Source: Thalassococcus profundi (GTDB lineage: Bacteria; Pseudomonadota; Alphaproteobacteria; Rhodobacterales; Rhodobacteraceae). From it: 62,157 nt of DNA. Location: positions 1 through 62,157 of the forward strand of contig NZ_QPMK01000023.1 in the NCBI RefSeq assembly GCF_003344785.1. Direction: 5' to 3'. Shown in pieces: positions 43,167 to 52,945 of this stretch. A program made the position numbers and the translations under genes. The notes below the pieces were generated by a model. That model saw nothing but the letters and a program-made list of their open reading frames with translations. It ran no database searches and had not been told where the DNA came from. Every line of letters starts with the position of its first letter. The stretch's first letter is position 1.

Positions 43167-44540
43167 CTACTCGGCCAGCCGCTGCTCCAGCAGTGCCAGC
43201 CGCGCGGCCTGATCCGTGATGACCGCCTGCTGTTCCAGCGTATAAAGCGTCAGCTCCTCGACCTTTTTCAGCAAGGCCATCTGCATCTGTGTCACATCGA
43301 GCCCCTCGCGGGCCACATCCGCCGCCGAAGGCACATCCGGCAGGTGTCTGTTCGCGGCGACAAAGCTGGCGACCTCCGAGAGGGGGCGCAAATCGTACCT
43401 CTCCTCGAACACATAGTCCGGCACGTTGAGCGTCGTGGATCCGGAGATGAAGTTGCCCGGGATCGTGATATCGCCCTCTGCCGTCAGCGTGAACTCCGGC
43501 CCGTCGGTCACCGCGTCGGCGATGATGAAGCGGTTGGGGGCGCTGTTCTCGTGGGTGAAGAACCAGGTCGTCCCGGCATCTGTGTTGTCGAGGGTGAAGA
43601 ACGACCCGCCGTTGTTGCGCATGGTGAACATGCCGCGCGCGGCGGCGGGAGGGCTGGCGGCGGTGTTTTCCACCAGCACCTCGGCGCTGCCGTCGGTGCG
43701 TTGCAGGTGCAGCGGCGCGGCGGGCGTGTCGGTGCCGAACCCCACCCCCTGCGCCGTCATCACCAGCTGGTCGTCGCCGATATTGGGCTGGATGCGCAGG
43801 GGCGCGGTCAGCCAGCCCCGGTCGAAGACCTGGAACTCGCCGTCGGCGCGGACCGCCAGGTGATAGATCACGTTGCCCGCCAGCGCGGTGTTCTGCATCT
43901 CGATCACGGTGCCGGTGCCCACGTTCGACACAATGTCGAGCGATTGATCGGGAAAGGTTGTGCCGATGCCCACGAAATGGCTGCCGCCCAGCCAGAGGGT
44001 GTTTTCAAGCGCGCCGCCCTGCACGGTAAAAGGCACCCGGCCCGACTCCGCGTCCTGGATCGAAAACCGCGAAAATCCACCGGGGATGGTGTCGTTGAGC
44101 GCCAGCCGCCAATCGCGCCCGTTGCCCACCGGGTTGGTGTCGGTATCCTCGAACAGGATGCCGGGCCGGCGTGCGCGCAGCTTCAGCGCGGCGTTTGCCG
44201 GCTGACCGACAGAGGCGTCGTTACACTCTGATCCGATACAGACCTGCCCGTCGAAAAGCGACAGCCCGGCGTTGAAATCGTTGGTGCCGATCTGCGCGCC
44301 CTGGCTGATGGGCAGGCGCACCGACAGGCTGTCCAGCGTGGCCAGCCCGTCCACCTCGAGCGTGTCGGTCCGGGTATCGCCTTTGACCACCAGGTCTTGA
44401 TCGACCGTAAAGCTGCCGTCTACGGAAGAGCCGTCTTGCAGCACGTCCTGGGCCGTGGCGGGCAATGCCGGCAGGAACACACCCAGCACGAGGGCAAAAA
44501 GCGGTTGCGAGGCGAAAAAGGTTCGGGAGGTGGAAGCCAT
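43167..44540 (-). CDS. Array paralogue 12, cassette B
   Basis: 457 aa, the longest of the set. Signal peptide about 1-31, then an extra repetitive N-terminal part (D-G-S-F-T-V-D, L-E-V-D-G-L-A-T-L-D-S-L-S-V) that pushes the C-x-G-x-x-C motif to 101-106. Cassette B uses E-E-R-Y-D-L-R-P-L-S-E-V and H-L-P-D-V-P-S-A-A-D-V. The start at 44540 (M-A-S-T-S-R-T) gives the signal peptide directly; an ATG at 44576 would put extra residues before it. Confidence 0.88.
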   Translation of the reverse strand: MASTSRTFFASQPLFALVLGVFLPALPATAQDVLQDGSSVDGSFTVDQDLVVKGDTRTDTLEVDGLATLDSLSVRLPISQGAQIGTNDFNAGLSLFDGQVCIGSECNDASVGQPANAALKLRARRPGILFEDTDTNPVGNGRDWRLALNDTIPGGFSRFSIQDAESGRVPFTVQGGALENTLWLGGSHFVGIGTTFPDQSLDIVSNVGTGTVIEMQNTALAGNVIYHLAVRADGEFQVFDRGWLTAPLRIQPNIGDDQLVMTAQGVGFGTDTPAAPLHLQRTDGSAEVLVENTAASPPAAARGMFTMRNNGGSFFTLDNTDAGTTWFFTHENSAPNRFIIADAVTDGPEFTLTAEGDITIPGNFISGSTTLNVPDYVFEERYDLRPLSEVASFVAANRHLPDVPSAADVAREGLDVTQMQMALLKKVEELTLYTLEQQAVITDQAARLALLEQRLAE

Positions 44541-44702
44541 TTGAAAATCCAATTCTGTACTGGTCCAGTCACGCAAGGCGCGAAGCGTTTTTGATCAAAG
44601 GTGGATCAGCTGCGGCGGGCGCGTCAAGACAGGTGCGGGCCTTCGCGCGCCGTGTGGCGCGTCGAGGTGGATCGGTCCGGCGCGCGTTCGCCTTTGACGG
44701 GT

Positions 44703-45989
44703 TTATCGCCCGATCGCGAGCGCTGCCTCGATCTGTTTCAGCCGTGCGGAGAGAGCGGCGTTTTCCATCTCGAGCGTATCCATGCGGGCCAGCCGGGCCT
44801 CCTGCTCCAGCGTGTAAAGCGTCAGCTCCTCGACCTTTTTCAGCAGCGCCATCTGCATTGCCGTCATGTCCAGCCCGGTGTCGGCGATCTGCGCCGCCGA
44901 GGGGACATCCGGCAGGTGGGAATGCGCGTCGATGAAGCTGGCCACCTCCGACAGCGGCCGCAGGGCATAGCCGTCGTCAAAGACGTAATCCGGCACGTTG
45001 AGCGTGGTCGCCCCGGAAATGAAACTGCCCGGGATCGTGATATCGCCGCCTGCGGTCAGGCTGAACTCCGGCCCGTCGGTGACGCCGTCGGCGATGATGA
45101 AGCGGTTGGGGGCGGCCTGTTCATGGGTGAAGAACCAGGTGGTGCCGGCGGCGGTGTTGTCCATCGTGAAGAACGACCCGCCGTTGTTGCGCATGGTGAA
45201 CAGGCCGCGCGGGGCGCTTGGGCTGAGGGGGGTGTTTTCCACCAGCACCTCGGCACTGCCGTCGTCGCGGGTCACATGCAGCGGCGCGGCGGGGGTGTCG
45301 GTGCCCATGCCCACACGCTCGGTGCCCGCATCGGCAAAGATCAGCGATCCGCTGCCCTGCGCGCGGACATCGAAATTGTAATCCTGAAAGGTGCCGTTGA
45401 AGATGGCAGTGGTGGCCGCAAGGAACAGCGAATTGCTCGGTGTCCCGGACCGGACGGCGATAGGGGCCGTGCCGTTTGTGGCATCGAAGAGGCCCCATAC
45501 CCCGTTCGGGTCGATGAAGCTGTCCCAGGCCTGCGGCCCGACGCTGGTGTTGGACCGGTTAAGCCGGATGCCCGTGCCCGAGGTCGTCTCGACATGCAAC
45601 CGTCCCGCCGGGATCGACGTGCCAATCCCCACATCGCCATTGGCGGCCACATAAAGGCTGTTGTTTGGCGCGGTACCAAGCACCTTGAACGGCACGGTGC
45701 CGCCGGTCAGATCCTCGATGAAGAACGAATCCTCGGACGGGGCGTTGGCCTTGAGCGCCCAGTCGTTCACCGAGGTGCCGGCGGTATCCTCGAACACGAT
45801 GCCGATGCCCGAGCCCTTGACCTTGAGCTGCGCGTTCAGATCGCTGTCAAAGACCTCGGATCCGGTGCAAGAGCCGCCGACGCACAGATCGCCATCGACG
45901 CTGTGATCGCCCGGCAGCACGGTCTGGGCGGGGACGGCGGTGGCCATGAGCAAAAGCGCGGCGGCGGCGGGGAAAAGGGATCTTGGCAT
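44703..45989 (-). CDS. Array paralogue 11, cassette B
   Basis: 428 aa. Signal peptide about 1-22 (V-P-A-Q), T-V-L-P-G-D-H-S-V-D-G then C-x-G-x-x-C at 36-41. This N-terminus is nearly the same as that of paralogue 6. The middle (D-Y-N-F-D-V-R, A-D-A-G-T-E-R-V-G-M-G-T) is close to paralogues 5 and 15. H-E-Q-A-A-P-N-R-F is shared with paralogue 16. Cassette B is complete. The 286 bp upstream hold the large hairpin at 46231-46269, so it may have its own promoter. Confidence 0.88.
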   Translation of the reverse strand: MPRSLFPAAAALLLMATAVPAQTVLPGDHSVDGDLCVGGSCTGSEVFDSDLNAQLKVKGSGIGIVFEDTAGTSVNDWALKANAPSEDSFFIEDLTGGTVPFKVLGTAPNNSLYVAANGDVGIGTSIPAGRLHVETTSGTGIRLNRSNTSVGPQAWDSFIDPNGVWGLFDATNGTAPIAVRSGTPSNSLFLAATTAIFNGTFQDYNFDVRAQGSGSLIFADAGTERVGMGTDTPAAPLHVTRDDGSAEVLVENTPLSPSAPRGLFTMRNNGGSFFTMDNTAAGTTWFFTHEQAAPNRFIIADGVTDGPEFSLTAGGDITIPGSFISGATTLNVPDYVFDDGYALRPLSEVASFIDAHSHLPDVPSAAQIADTGLDMTAMQMALLKKVEELTLYTLEQEARLARMDTLEMENAALSARLKQIEAALAIGR

Positions 45990-46230
45990 CAAAGGCTCCG
46001 GCAGAGGGCGCCTTGCCCCGGCGCGATCCGCTGACCCCTGCCGGACCGCGGCGCGATCAAAATGACCCTCTGGATAGCACGATGTGCCTGATGTCAGAAG
46101 GCTTTTGCAGGATTGCACGCTATGGCTGAACCGTGCCCGGCGCACCCGCGTCGTGGCTGCGGGGGGCCGTCGGCGGCGATGCGGGCGTCAGGCGCCTCCC
46201 GGCCCATGGCCTGCCGGACGTATGTCTGGG

Positions 46231-46269
46231 CCCGGGGCCACACCCACCGCGCGGCGGTGTGGCCCCGGG
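46231..46269 (-). terminator. Strong hairpin after paralogue 10
   Basis: A perfect 14-bp-arm inverted repeat (CCCGGGGCCACACC, loop of 11, GGTGTGGCCCCGGG) lies 6 bp past the stop of paralogue 10. No T run follows on the minus strand, so it may be a terminator or an mRNA-stabilising stem. It could split the array into two transcripts. Confidence 0.5.
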
Positions 46270-46275
46270 GCGGGA

Positions 46276-47424
46276 TCAGTCGGCGCTCTGCGCCTCGAGC
46301 GCCTCAAGCCGCGCCGACAGCGTGTCGATGTCGCCGTGCAGTTCGGCGATGTAGATATGCGCCTTCTCCAGCTCGTTCAGCATTCCGGCCACCTTCTGCG
46401 TGACGTTGAACGGCCCGTCCTCGTCGGTGGGGCCGACATTGGGCAGGTGGCGGTTGCTGTACATCATCGCCGCCTGTTCGGAGATGCTGGGCAGCGGATA
46501 GTCGGCATCGAAGACCCGGTCGCAGCCGGCGCCGCAGACAGCGCCCGTGGTGGTCAGATCGCCCGACAGCACGACATTGCCGTCGCGGTCCATCGCGAAT
46601 TGCAGACCGCCGTCGGAATGGCTGATCAGGAACCGGTTGGGCGCATTGTTCTCATGGGTGAAGAACCACGTCCCGGCGCCTGCATCGGTGTTCTCCATCG
46701 AGATGAACGACCCGCCGTTGTTGACGATCTTGACGGCATCGAGCGCTGCGTTGGTGCTGCGGGCGATATGCACCGCGGCGGTGGCGTTGAGGATGCCGAT
46801 GCCGATGTTGTCGTCCTCGTCGACCACCAGCGCATTGCTGGACGCGCCCGGGCGCACCCGGAACGGCAGGGTCGAGCCGTTGGAGGCGTCGCGGAGGAAG
46901 AAGCTGGTTTCGTTGCCGGCCAGGTCCCAGGTCTGCGCGGCAAAGCCCGAAGAGGTGTTCTGTTCCAGCCGCAGGGTGGGCGTGTCGCCGTTGCTGGTGT
47001 GCAGTTCCGTCACCGGATTGGCGGTGCCGAACCCGGCGCGGCCGCCGCTGTCGATCACCAGCGCGTTGTTGGGGGCGTTGGCCTCGAAGGTGGCGACGCT
47101 GCGGTTGGCGGTGGCGTCGACGATGCGGAAATACTCGCCCCCGCCGTTGACGTTGGAATTGGCCTCGAGCCGCCAGTCCTGGTTGGGAAAGCTGCCCGCG
47201 CTCGACGTGTCGTCGAAATGGACCCGCAGGTTGTTTTCCTTCAGGCGGATCGTGTCGGCGCCGTAGCTTTCGCTGTTGGCGCAGTCGAAGCCGACGCAGA
47301 GGCTGTTGTAGATCGTGGTGTTCGAGTTGATCACGTTCTGTGCGCCGGCTGTCGTTGCCAGCAGGCACAGGGCCGCCGCCACGGCGGCGGGACTCCGGGA
47401 AAGTCGCGGGGAAAATCGTGTCAT
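46276..47424 (-). CDS. Array paralogue 10, variant cassette A
   Basis: 382 aa. Signal peptide about 1-28 (A-G-A-Q), C-x-G-x-x-C at 43-48. The core (I-R-L-K-E-N-N-L-R, Q-T-W-D-L-A-G-N-E-T, A-V-H-I, K-I-V-N-N-G-G-S-F-I) is the closest match to paralogue 1, yet the end is a form of cassette A (A-V-C-G-A-G-C-D-R-V-F-D, G-P-T-D-E-D-G-P-F-N-V-T-Q-K-V-A-G-M-L-N-E-L-E). This is a clear case of one core joined to a different tail. CAGGAG precedes the start. Confidence 0.88.
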   Translation of the reverse strand: MTRFSPRLSRSPAAVAAALCLLATTAGAQNVINSNTTIYNSLCVGFDCANSESYGADTIRLKENNLRVHFDDTSSAGSFPNQDWRLEANSNVNGGGEYFRIVDATANRSVATFEANAPNNALVIDSGGRAGFGTANPVTELHTSNGDTPTLRLEQNTSSGFAAQTWDLAGNETSFFLRDASNGSTLPFRVRPGASSNALVVDEDDNIGIGILNATAAVHIARSTNAALDAVKIVNNGGSFISMENTDAGAGTWFFTHENNAPNRFLISHSDGGLQFAMDRDGNVVLSGDLTTTGAVCGAGCDRVFDADYPLPSISEQAAMMYSNRHLPNVGPTDEDGPFNVTQKVAGMLNELEKAHIYIAELHGDIDTLSARLEALEAQSAD

Positions 47425-47571
47425 CTGTAATGCTCCTGTCGAAAAACGGACTCTTTGAAAGGGCAGGATCTCCTGCAATGGAGAAATCATCGGTGCCGTG
47501 CGGCGACGGGTCAAGGTGTCAATTCTGTCCGGGTGGTCCCGGCCAGGCCCGTCCGCCGCCGCAAGACCGGG

Positions 47572-48816
47572 TCAGCGCCCGGCCAGCGCCGCCTCGAGCC
47601 GGGCGATCCGGTCCTCCTGCTCCAGCGTGTAGAGCGTCAGTTCCTCGACCTTTTTCAGAAGCGCCATCTGCATGTCGGTCATGTCGAGGCCCTGCGCCGC
47701 GATCTCGGCCGCCGAGGGCACCTCGGGCAGGTGGCGGTTGGTGCCGATGAACGCCGCAACCTCGGCAAGCGGCCGCAGCGCGTAGTCGGGGCCAAAGACG
47801 TAATCGGGCACATTGAGCGTCGTGGCACCCGAGATGAAGTTGCCCTGCACCGTGAGGTCCCCGCCCGCGGACAGTTCCAGTTCCGGGCCGTCGTTCACAC
47901 CGTCGGCGATGATGAAGCGGTGCGGATCGGCGTTTTCATGTACGATGAACCAGCTCTTGCCGGCCTCCTGGTTGTCGAGCGTCATGTAGGAGCCGCCATT
48001 GTTTTCCAGGCGCAAAAGTTCGCGCGCCGCCGGGGCCGCGGCGCTGTTGCGCACCACCATCGTGGCATCGTCGCCGCGAAAGAGCCCGTCGCCCGCCACT
48101 TCGAGTTTGGCCGCCACGGCGGTGCCGTTGAACGTGTCGAGCCCGACGCCGACGCGGCCGTCCTGTCCCAGAAGCAGGGTCGAGGATTCCGCCCCTTCCA
48201 GGACGCGCAGCGGAAGAGAGGGGGTTTCGAAATCAAACAGCGTGAATTCCGTGTCGCTGCCCTGCATAACCCAGTTGGCCGTGCCGCCGCCGCCGACCTC
48301 TTGCAGGCGGATCTGGGGCTTGGAGGCTCTCACGATGTGCAGCGAGCTTTGCGGCAGCATCGTGCCAAAGCCGATATTGCCGCCGCCGCTGACATAGAAC
48401 GTGTTGTCCGGAGCGAACGACGCGATGGTGAAGGGCGTTGTGCCGTTGGTGGCATCCCTGATCGTGAACTTGTTCAGCCCGCCGCTGGCCGTGGCCAGGT
48501 TCTCGTTGATCCGAATGCGCCAGTCGCCATTCGGGAACCCGGTCGGCGACGTGTCTTCGAGAAGGATGCCGGGCTCGATATCCTTGATCGCGAGCCGGGT
48601 AGTTGACTCGAAGGTTTCGGCGATATCGCAGTCCCTGCCCATGCAGGTCGAGGCATTCAGCACCGTGTTGTCTTCGACGAAAAGGTCGGCAAGATTAGAA
48701 TTCGGCGCGTCGCCGTCGGAAATCGTCACACCGCTGGTGAAGTTATCCTGGGCCAGAGCGGCCCCGGCGGGCAGCAGGCACAGAAGCGATGTGCAAAGCA
48801 GACGGTTGAAAGGCAT
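47572..48816 (-). CDS. Array paralogue 9, cassette B
   Basis: 414 aa. Signal peptide about 1-23 (A-L-A-Q), C-x-G-x-x-C at 58-63 (C-M-G-R-D-C). The middle (V-A-G-D-G-L-F-R-G, A-A-R-E-L-L-R-L-E-N-N-G-G-S-Y) resembles paralogue 4, which has cassette A. The block is the most divergent (W-F-I-V-H-E-N-A-D-P-H-R-F-I-I-A-D). Cassette B has H-L-P-E-V-P-S-A-A-E-I, as in paralogue 5. GGAG precedes the start. Confidence 0.88.
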   Translation of the reverse strand: MPFNRLLCTSLLCLLPAGAALAQDNFTSGVTISDGDAPNSNLADLFVEDNTVLNASTCMGRDCDIAETFESTTRLAIKDIEPGILLEDTSPTGFPNGDWRIRINENLATASGGLNKFTIRDATNGTTPFTIASFAPDNTFYVSGGGNIGFGTMLPQSSLHIVRASKPQIRLQEVGGGGTANWVMQGSDTEFTLFDFETPSLPLRVLEGAESSTLLLGQDGRVGVGLDTFNGTAVAAKLEVAGDGLFRGDDATMVVRNSAAAPAARELLRLENNGGSYMTLDNQEAGKSWFIVHENADPHRFIIADGVNDGPELELSAGGDLTVQGNFISGATTLNVPDYVFGPDYALRPLAEVAAFIGTNRHLPEVPSAAEIAAQGLDMTDMQMALLKKVEELTLYTLEQEDRIARLEAALAGR

Positions 48817-48965
48817 GCGTGATCTCCAGTTATGACGAGGCCCCCGGATCATACGCATCCTCAATCCGGTTTCAAAAACAACGGGCGGCAGACCGGGGGG
48901 CAGGGCCGCATGTCACAATCCTAGGGACATTTTCCGGATCGGACAAACCTTTCGCGCCGGGCGGG

Positions 48966-50264
48966 TCACCGCTTTGGCGCGCCCGCCCCGATCAGCGCCT
49001 CAAGCCGTGCGACACGCGCCGCAAGCGCGGCGTTCCGGGCGCGCTCGGTCTCGACGGTGTCGTGCAGCCGGGCGATATACAAATGCGCCTTCTCCAGCTC
49101 GTTGAGCATGCCGCCGGTCATCGCGGTGATGTTGAAGGGGCCGTCCTCGGGCGTCGGGCCGACGGCTGGAAGGTGCTTTTTGGCGCGCATCATCGCGGCC
49201 TGTTCGGGGATGCTGGGCAGTGGGTAATCCGCATCGAAGACCCGGTCGCAGCCCGCGGCACAGGAGCCTGCGGTGAAAAGCTGGCCGGGAATGGTCAGGT
49301 CGCCCTCCGCGGTCAGGCTCATCTCCGGCCCGTCCGCCACCGCGTCGGCGATGATGAAGCGGTTGGGGGCGCTGTTCTCATGGGTGAAGAACCAGGTGGT
49401 GCCGGCATCCGTGTTCTCGAAGGTAAAATACGACCCGCCGTTGTTCGAGAGCTTGAAGAGTTCCTGCGCTCCGCTCGCGCCCGTATCCTCGACCAGCACT
49501 CGCGCGCTGTTGTCGGTGCGCAGGATGTGCAGGGGGGCCGCGGCAGGGCCGCCGACGCCGACGCCCGTGCCCAGCCCCAGATCGCCGTTCGATTCCATCA
49601 CGAAGGATCCCGGCGGCACGTTCTGCTGAAGCCTGAACACGGCAAACTGGTCCTGGGCGATGGCCAGGCCGTTGTGGCTGCCCGAAATGCGCCAGTCCGC
49701 CGCCGGCAACCCGCCCGACGTGTCCTGTTCCAGCGTGACGGCGGGAAACGTCGCGCTGGTGATATGCAGCTCGTCACGGGGAAACATCGTGCCCAGCCCC
49801 ACGTTGCCGAACTCGGTGATCCAGAGCGCATTGTCGGGCGCGCCCGCCTCGATCGTGAAGGGCACTGTGCCGTCGTTGAGATCGGCGATGGAAAACCGGT
49901 CGAGCCCGCCCGACACGATGTCATTGATCAGCAAGGCCCAGTCGTTGCCGGGAAAGGGGCTGGCACCGGGGGTGGTGTCGATGAATTCGACCCGGATGTC
50001 GTCGTCGGTGATCCGCAGGAGGGTTTCTTCGGGAAAGCTCTCGGTCTCGACGCAGGCGTTGCCGATGCAGACGCTGTCGTCGAGCACGGTGTCGCCGGTG
50101 ACGAAGAGATCGGCCTGGGTGGTGTCCAGATCGGAGATGTCGACGCCTTCGCCGAACACCGCCTCCTGCGCCGGGGCGGCGGCGGCCAGGCTCAGCAGCA
50201 GGGCGGCCAGAGCGGCGGTGGGGGGGAAGCTGCGGGATGCTGTGCACGGGGTCGGCTGGGTCAT
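48966..50264 (-). CDS. Array paralogue 8, cassette A
   Basis: 432 aa. A rather long signal peptide (about 1-33), C-x-G-x-x-C at 66-71. The block is the standard W-F-F-T-H-E-N-S-A-P-N-R-F-I-I-A-D, and cassette A is standard. Its DNA at 49182-49375 matches 39221-39414 of paralogue 15 with only two differences seen, which fits recent duplication or gene conversion over 10 kb. It is 38 bp upstream of paralogue 7. Confidence 0.88.
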   Translation of the reverse strand: MTQPTPCTASRSFPPTAALAALLLSLAAAAPAQEAVFGEGVDISDLDTTQADLFVTGDTVLDDSVCIGNACVETESFPEETLLRITDDDIRVEFIDTTPGASPFPGNDWALLINDIVSGGLDRFSIADLNDGTVPFTIEAGAPDNALWITEFGNVGLGTMFPRDELHITSATFPAVTLEQDTSGGLPAADWRISGSHNGLAIAQDQFAVFRLQQNVPPGSFVMESNGDLGLGTGVGVGGPAAAPLHILRTDNSARVLVEDTGASGAQELFKLSNNGGSYFTFENTDAGTTWFFTHENSAPNRFIIADAVADGPEMSLTAEGDLTIPGQLFTAGSCAAGCDRVFDADYPLPSIPEQAAMMRAKKHLPAVGPTPEDGPFNITAMTGGMLNELEKAHLYIARLHDTVETERARNAALAARVARLEALIGAGAPKR

Positions 50265-50302
50265 GACGGTCCTTTCCGGCTATGTTTGTCTCTGCTCCCC
50301 GG

Positions 50303-51574
50303 TCAGGGGGCGACCAGCGTTTCGACCAGCGCCTCGAGCCGGGCGATACGGTCGTGCTGGGCGGCGTTTTCCGCGTGCAGCGCGGCGATGTAGAGATGCG
50401 CCTTTTCCAGCTCGTTGAGCATGCCGCCGGTCATGGCGGTGATGTTGAAGGGGCCGTCCTCGGGGGTGGGGCCGACGGCGGGAAGGTGTTTCTTGGCGCG
50501 CATCATCGCGGCCTGTTCGGGGATGCTGGGCAGTGGGTAATCCGCATCGAAGACCCGGTCGCAGCCCGCGGCACAGGAACCCGCGGTGAAAAGCTGGCCG
50601 GGGATGGTCAGGTCGCCCTCCGCGGTCAGGCTCATCTCCGGCCCGTCGGCCACCGCGTCGGTGATGATGAAGCGGTTGGGGGCGGCGTCTTCGTGCACGA
50701 AGAACCAGCTGGTTTCGGCGCGGGTGTTCTCCAGCGTGAAATAGGAGCCCGCGTTGTTGACCATCGCGAACATCTCGCGCGGGGCCGGGGGGCTGGACCT
50801 GGCATTTTCCACCCGCAGCGCGGCGGTGCCGTCATTGCGCGAGATGTGCAGCGATGCGTCGGGGGTGGCGGTGCCCATGCCCACATCGCCCGCGCCGGTC
50901 AGAACCCAGGCATCGTCGGGCGCGCCTTCGAGGATGGCGAAGGGAAAGGTGCCGCCGCCGGTGCTGTCGCGGTCGAACCAGCCCATGCCGTTCGTCGCCA
51001 CGATCAGCGACCAGTCCGCGCCGGACCCCGCCTCTTGCAGGCGCAGCTTTTCGGTCAGGCCCGAGACCACGTGCAGATCGGCCTGCGGGATCGAGGTGCC
51101 GAACCCCACGCCGTTCGTGCCGATCCACAGCGCGTTGGTCGGCGCGTCGCCCTCGATGCTGAAAGGCGTGGTCAGGGCGTCGCGGTCCATGATGCGGAAG
51201 ACACCGCGCGGCGCCGCCGTGTCGTTCGCCCGGAATTGCCAGGCGCGGTTCGGCTCGGTCACGGACGTGTCCTCGAAGATAAGCCGCGGCTCGGCGCCGC
51301 GTATCTGCAGCGATGTCGTCGTGGACACGGCCAGGGCGGCCTCGTCGCAACCGAACCCGATGCAGGCGGAGCCTTCGAAGAAGTTTCGGTTGCCGCGGAA
51401 GTGGTTGACCAGCGGACCCGGCGCGGGCTGGACGATGCTGCCGCCGACGGTGAGCCGGTCGCCCACGTCCAGATCGTCGGTTACGGTCAGGTCGCTGAAT
51501 TCTCCGACGGGTTGTGCAGCTGCCGGGGCGGCGAGCATGAGAAGAAGAGCAGGCAGATACGCGATACGATGCAT
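50303..51574 (-). CDS. Array paralogue 7, cassette A
   Basis: 423 aa. Signal peptide about 1-21 (A-A-A-Q), a long variable segment, C-x-G-x-x-C at 71-76 (C-I-G-F-G-C). The conserved block reads S-W-F-F-V-H-E-D-A-A-P-N-R-F, a wording shared with its neighbour paralogue 6 although that one carries cassette B. Cassette A is close in DNA to paralogues 8 and 15. The start lies 39 bp after the stop of paralogue 6. Confidence 0.88.
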   Translation of the reverse strand: MHRIAYLPALLLMLAAPAAAQPVGEFSDLTVTDDLDVGDRLTVGGSIVQPAPGPLVNHFRGNRNFFEGSACIGFGCDEAALAVSTTTSLQIRGAEPRLIFEDTSVTEPNRAWQFRANDTAAPRGVFRIMDRDALTTPFSIEGDAPTNALWIGTNGVGFGTSIPQADLHVVSGLTEKLRLQEAGSGADWSLIVATNGMGWFDRDSTGGGTFPFAILEGAPDDAWVLTGAGDVGMGTATPDASLHISRNDGTAALRVENARSSPPAPREMFAMVNNAGSYFTLENTRAETSWFFVHEDAAPNRFIITDAVADGPEMSLTAEGDLTIPGQLFTAGSCAAGCDRVFDADYPLPSIPEQAAMMRAKKHLPAVGPTPEDGPFNITAMTGGMLNELEKAHLYIAALHAENAAQHDRIARLEALVETLVAP

Positions 51575-51613
51575 GGTCTAATATTTCCTTGGCAGATCAG
51601 GTGTGCAATGCGC

Positions 51614-52861
51614 CTATTCTAGCAGGGTTTCGACCAGCCTGCGCAAATCCGCAATCTCGCGCGCCTGTGCCTCGAGCCGCGCCTCCTGTTCGAGCGTATA
51701 GAGCGTGAGCTCCTCGATCTTCTTGAGCTGCGACAGCTGCATCTGCGTCAGATCAAGCCCGTCGCGCGCCACATCGGCGGCGGATGGCACATCCGGCAGG
51801 TGCCTGTTGGCGTCGATAAAGGCCGCGACCTCCGACAGGGAAGGCAGGGCGTAATCCGCCTCGAACACATAATCCGGCACATTCAGCGTGGTGGCGCCCA
51901 CCACAAACCCGCCGGGCACGGTCAGCACGCCATCGGCGGTCAGGCTCAGTTCCGGCCCGTCGGCCACCGCGTCGGCGATGATGAAGCGATTGGGCGCGGC
52001 GTCTTCGTGGACGAAGAACCAGCTCGTCTCGGCGCGGGTGTTCTCGAGCGTGAAATACGATCCGCCATTGTTGCGCATGGCGAACATCTCGCGTGACGCC
52101 GGGGGACTTCTGTCGCTGTTTTCCACCAGTACCGAGGCGGTGCCGTCGTTGCGCAGGACATGCAGCGGCGCGGTGGGCGTGTCGGTGCCCATGCCCAGGT
52201 CTCCGGCGGCAGTATCGACAAACAGCGCCGCCTCGCCCGCATCGTTCCGCACCCTGAAATCGTAGCCGGAATTGCCCTGGTTCACAGCAAGTTCGCCGTC
52301 GCGCAGAACGACCCCATCATCGTCGGCACCGGTGTCGATGGCAAAGGGGGTGGCGACGGTGTCGGTCAGCAGAAAGCCCCCGCTGTCAACGCCCATCTGG
52401 TACGAGGTATCGCCCCCTGCGCCGGTTGCGGTCAGGCGCATGATGACATTGCCGCCGGTTCCGACAAGATGCAGCCGGTCCTGCGGAATGCTGGTGCCCA
52501 GCCCCAGCCATCCAAAGCTGCTGAGATAGATCGCATTTTCCGGCGCGCCCGCCTCAAGCCGCAGCAGATCGCGCCCGGTCTCGACATCCTCGATGGCGAA
52601 ATACTCGCCGACGGAGATGTTGGTCTCTATTGCGAAATCGTTGGTGGGCGCGGGGGCATTGCTGCTGTCCTCGAAAATGAGGCGGGGAAAGCTGCTTTTG
52701 ATCTTCAGACTGCCACTGAAGCTTTCCGAGCCGGTGCAGTCGATGCCCGCACACAGACGGCCGTCCACGCTGTGATCGCCCGACAGCACGGTCTGGGCGA
52801 GGGCGGGCAGGGGCAGGGCGAGGGCAAGGCAGAGGGGCAGGAGGCAAAGCTTGTCGGTCAT
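51614..52861 (-). CDS. Array paralogue 6, cassette B
   Basis: 415 aa. Signal peptide about 1-23 (A-L-A-Q), T-V-L-S-G-D-H-S-V-D-G then C-x-G-x-x-C at 37-42, as in paralogue 11. The block S-W-F-F-V-H-E-D-A-A-P-N-R-F is shared with paralogue 7. Cassette B has small changes (M-Q-L-S-Q-L-K-K-I-E-E-L-T-L-Y). GAGGA precedes the start at 52861. Confidence 0.88.
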   Translation of the reverse strand: MTDKLCLLPLCLALALPLPALAQTVLSGDHSVDGRLCAGIDCTGSESFSGSLKIKSSFPRLIFEDSSNAPAPTNDFAIETNISVGEYFAIEDVETGRDLLRLEAGAPENAIYLSSFGWLGLGTSIPQDRLHLVGTGGNVIMRLTATGAGGDTSYQMGVDSGGFLLTDTVATPFAIDTGADDDGVVLRDGELAVNQGNSGYDFRVRNDAGEAALFVDTAAGDLGMGTDTPTAPLHVLRNDGTASVLVENSDRSPPASREMFAMRNNGGSYFTLENTRAETSWFFVHEDAAPNRFIIADAVADGPELSLTADGVLTVPGGFVVGATTLNVPDYVFEADYALPSLSEVAAFIDANRHLPDVPSAADVARDGLDLTQMQLSQLKKIEELTLYTLEQEARLEAQAREIADLRRLVETLLE

Positions 52862-52945
52862 CGGAAATCCTCGGGTCGGCTGGAATACCCGATCAAGCAT
52901 AGCCGAGACCGCTCATGCGGCAAAGCAAACCGCGGCTGGCCGCGA

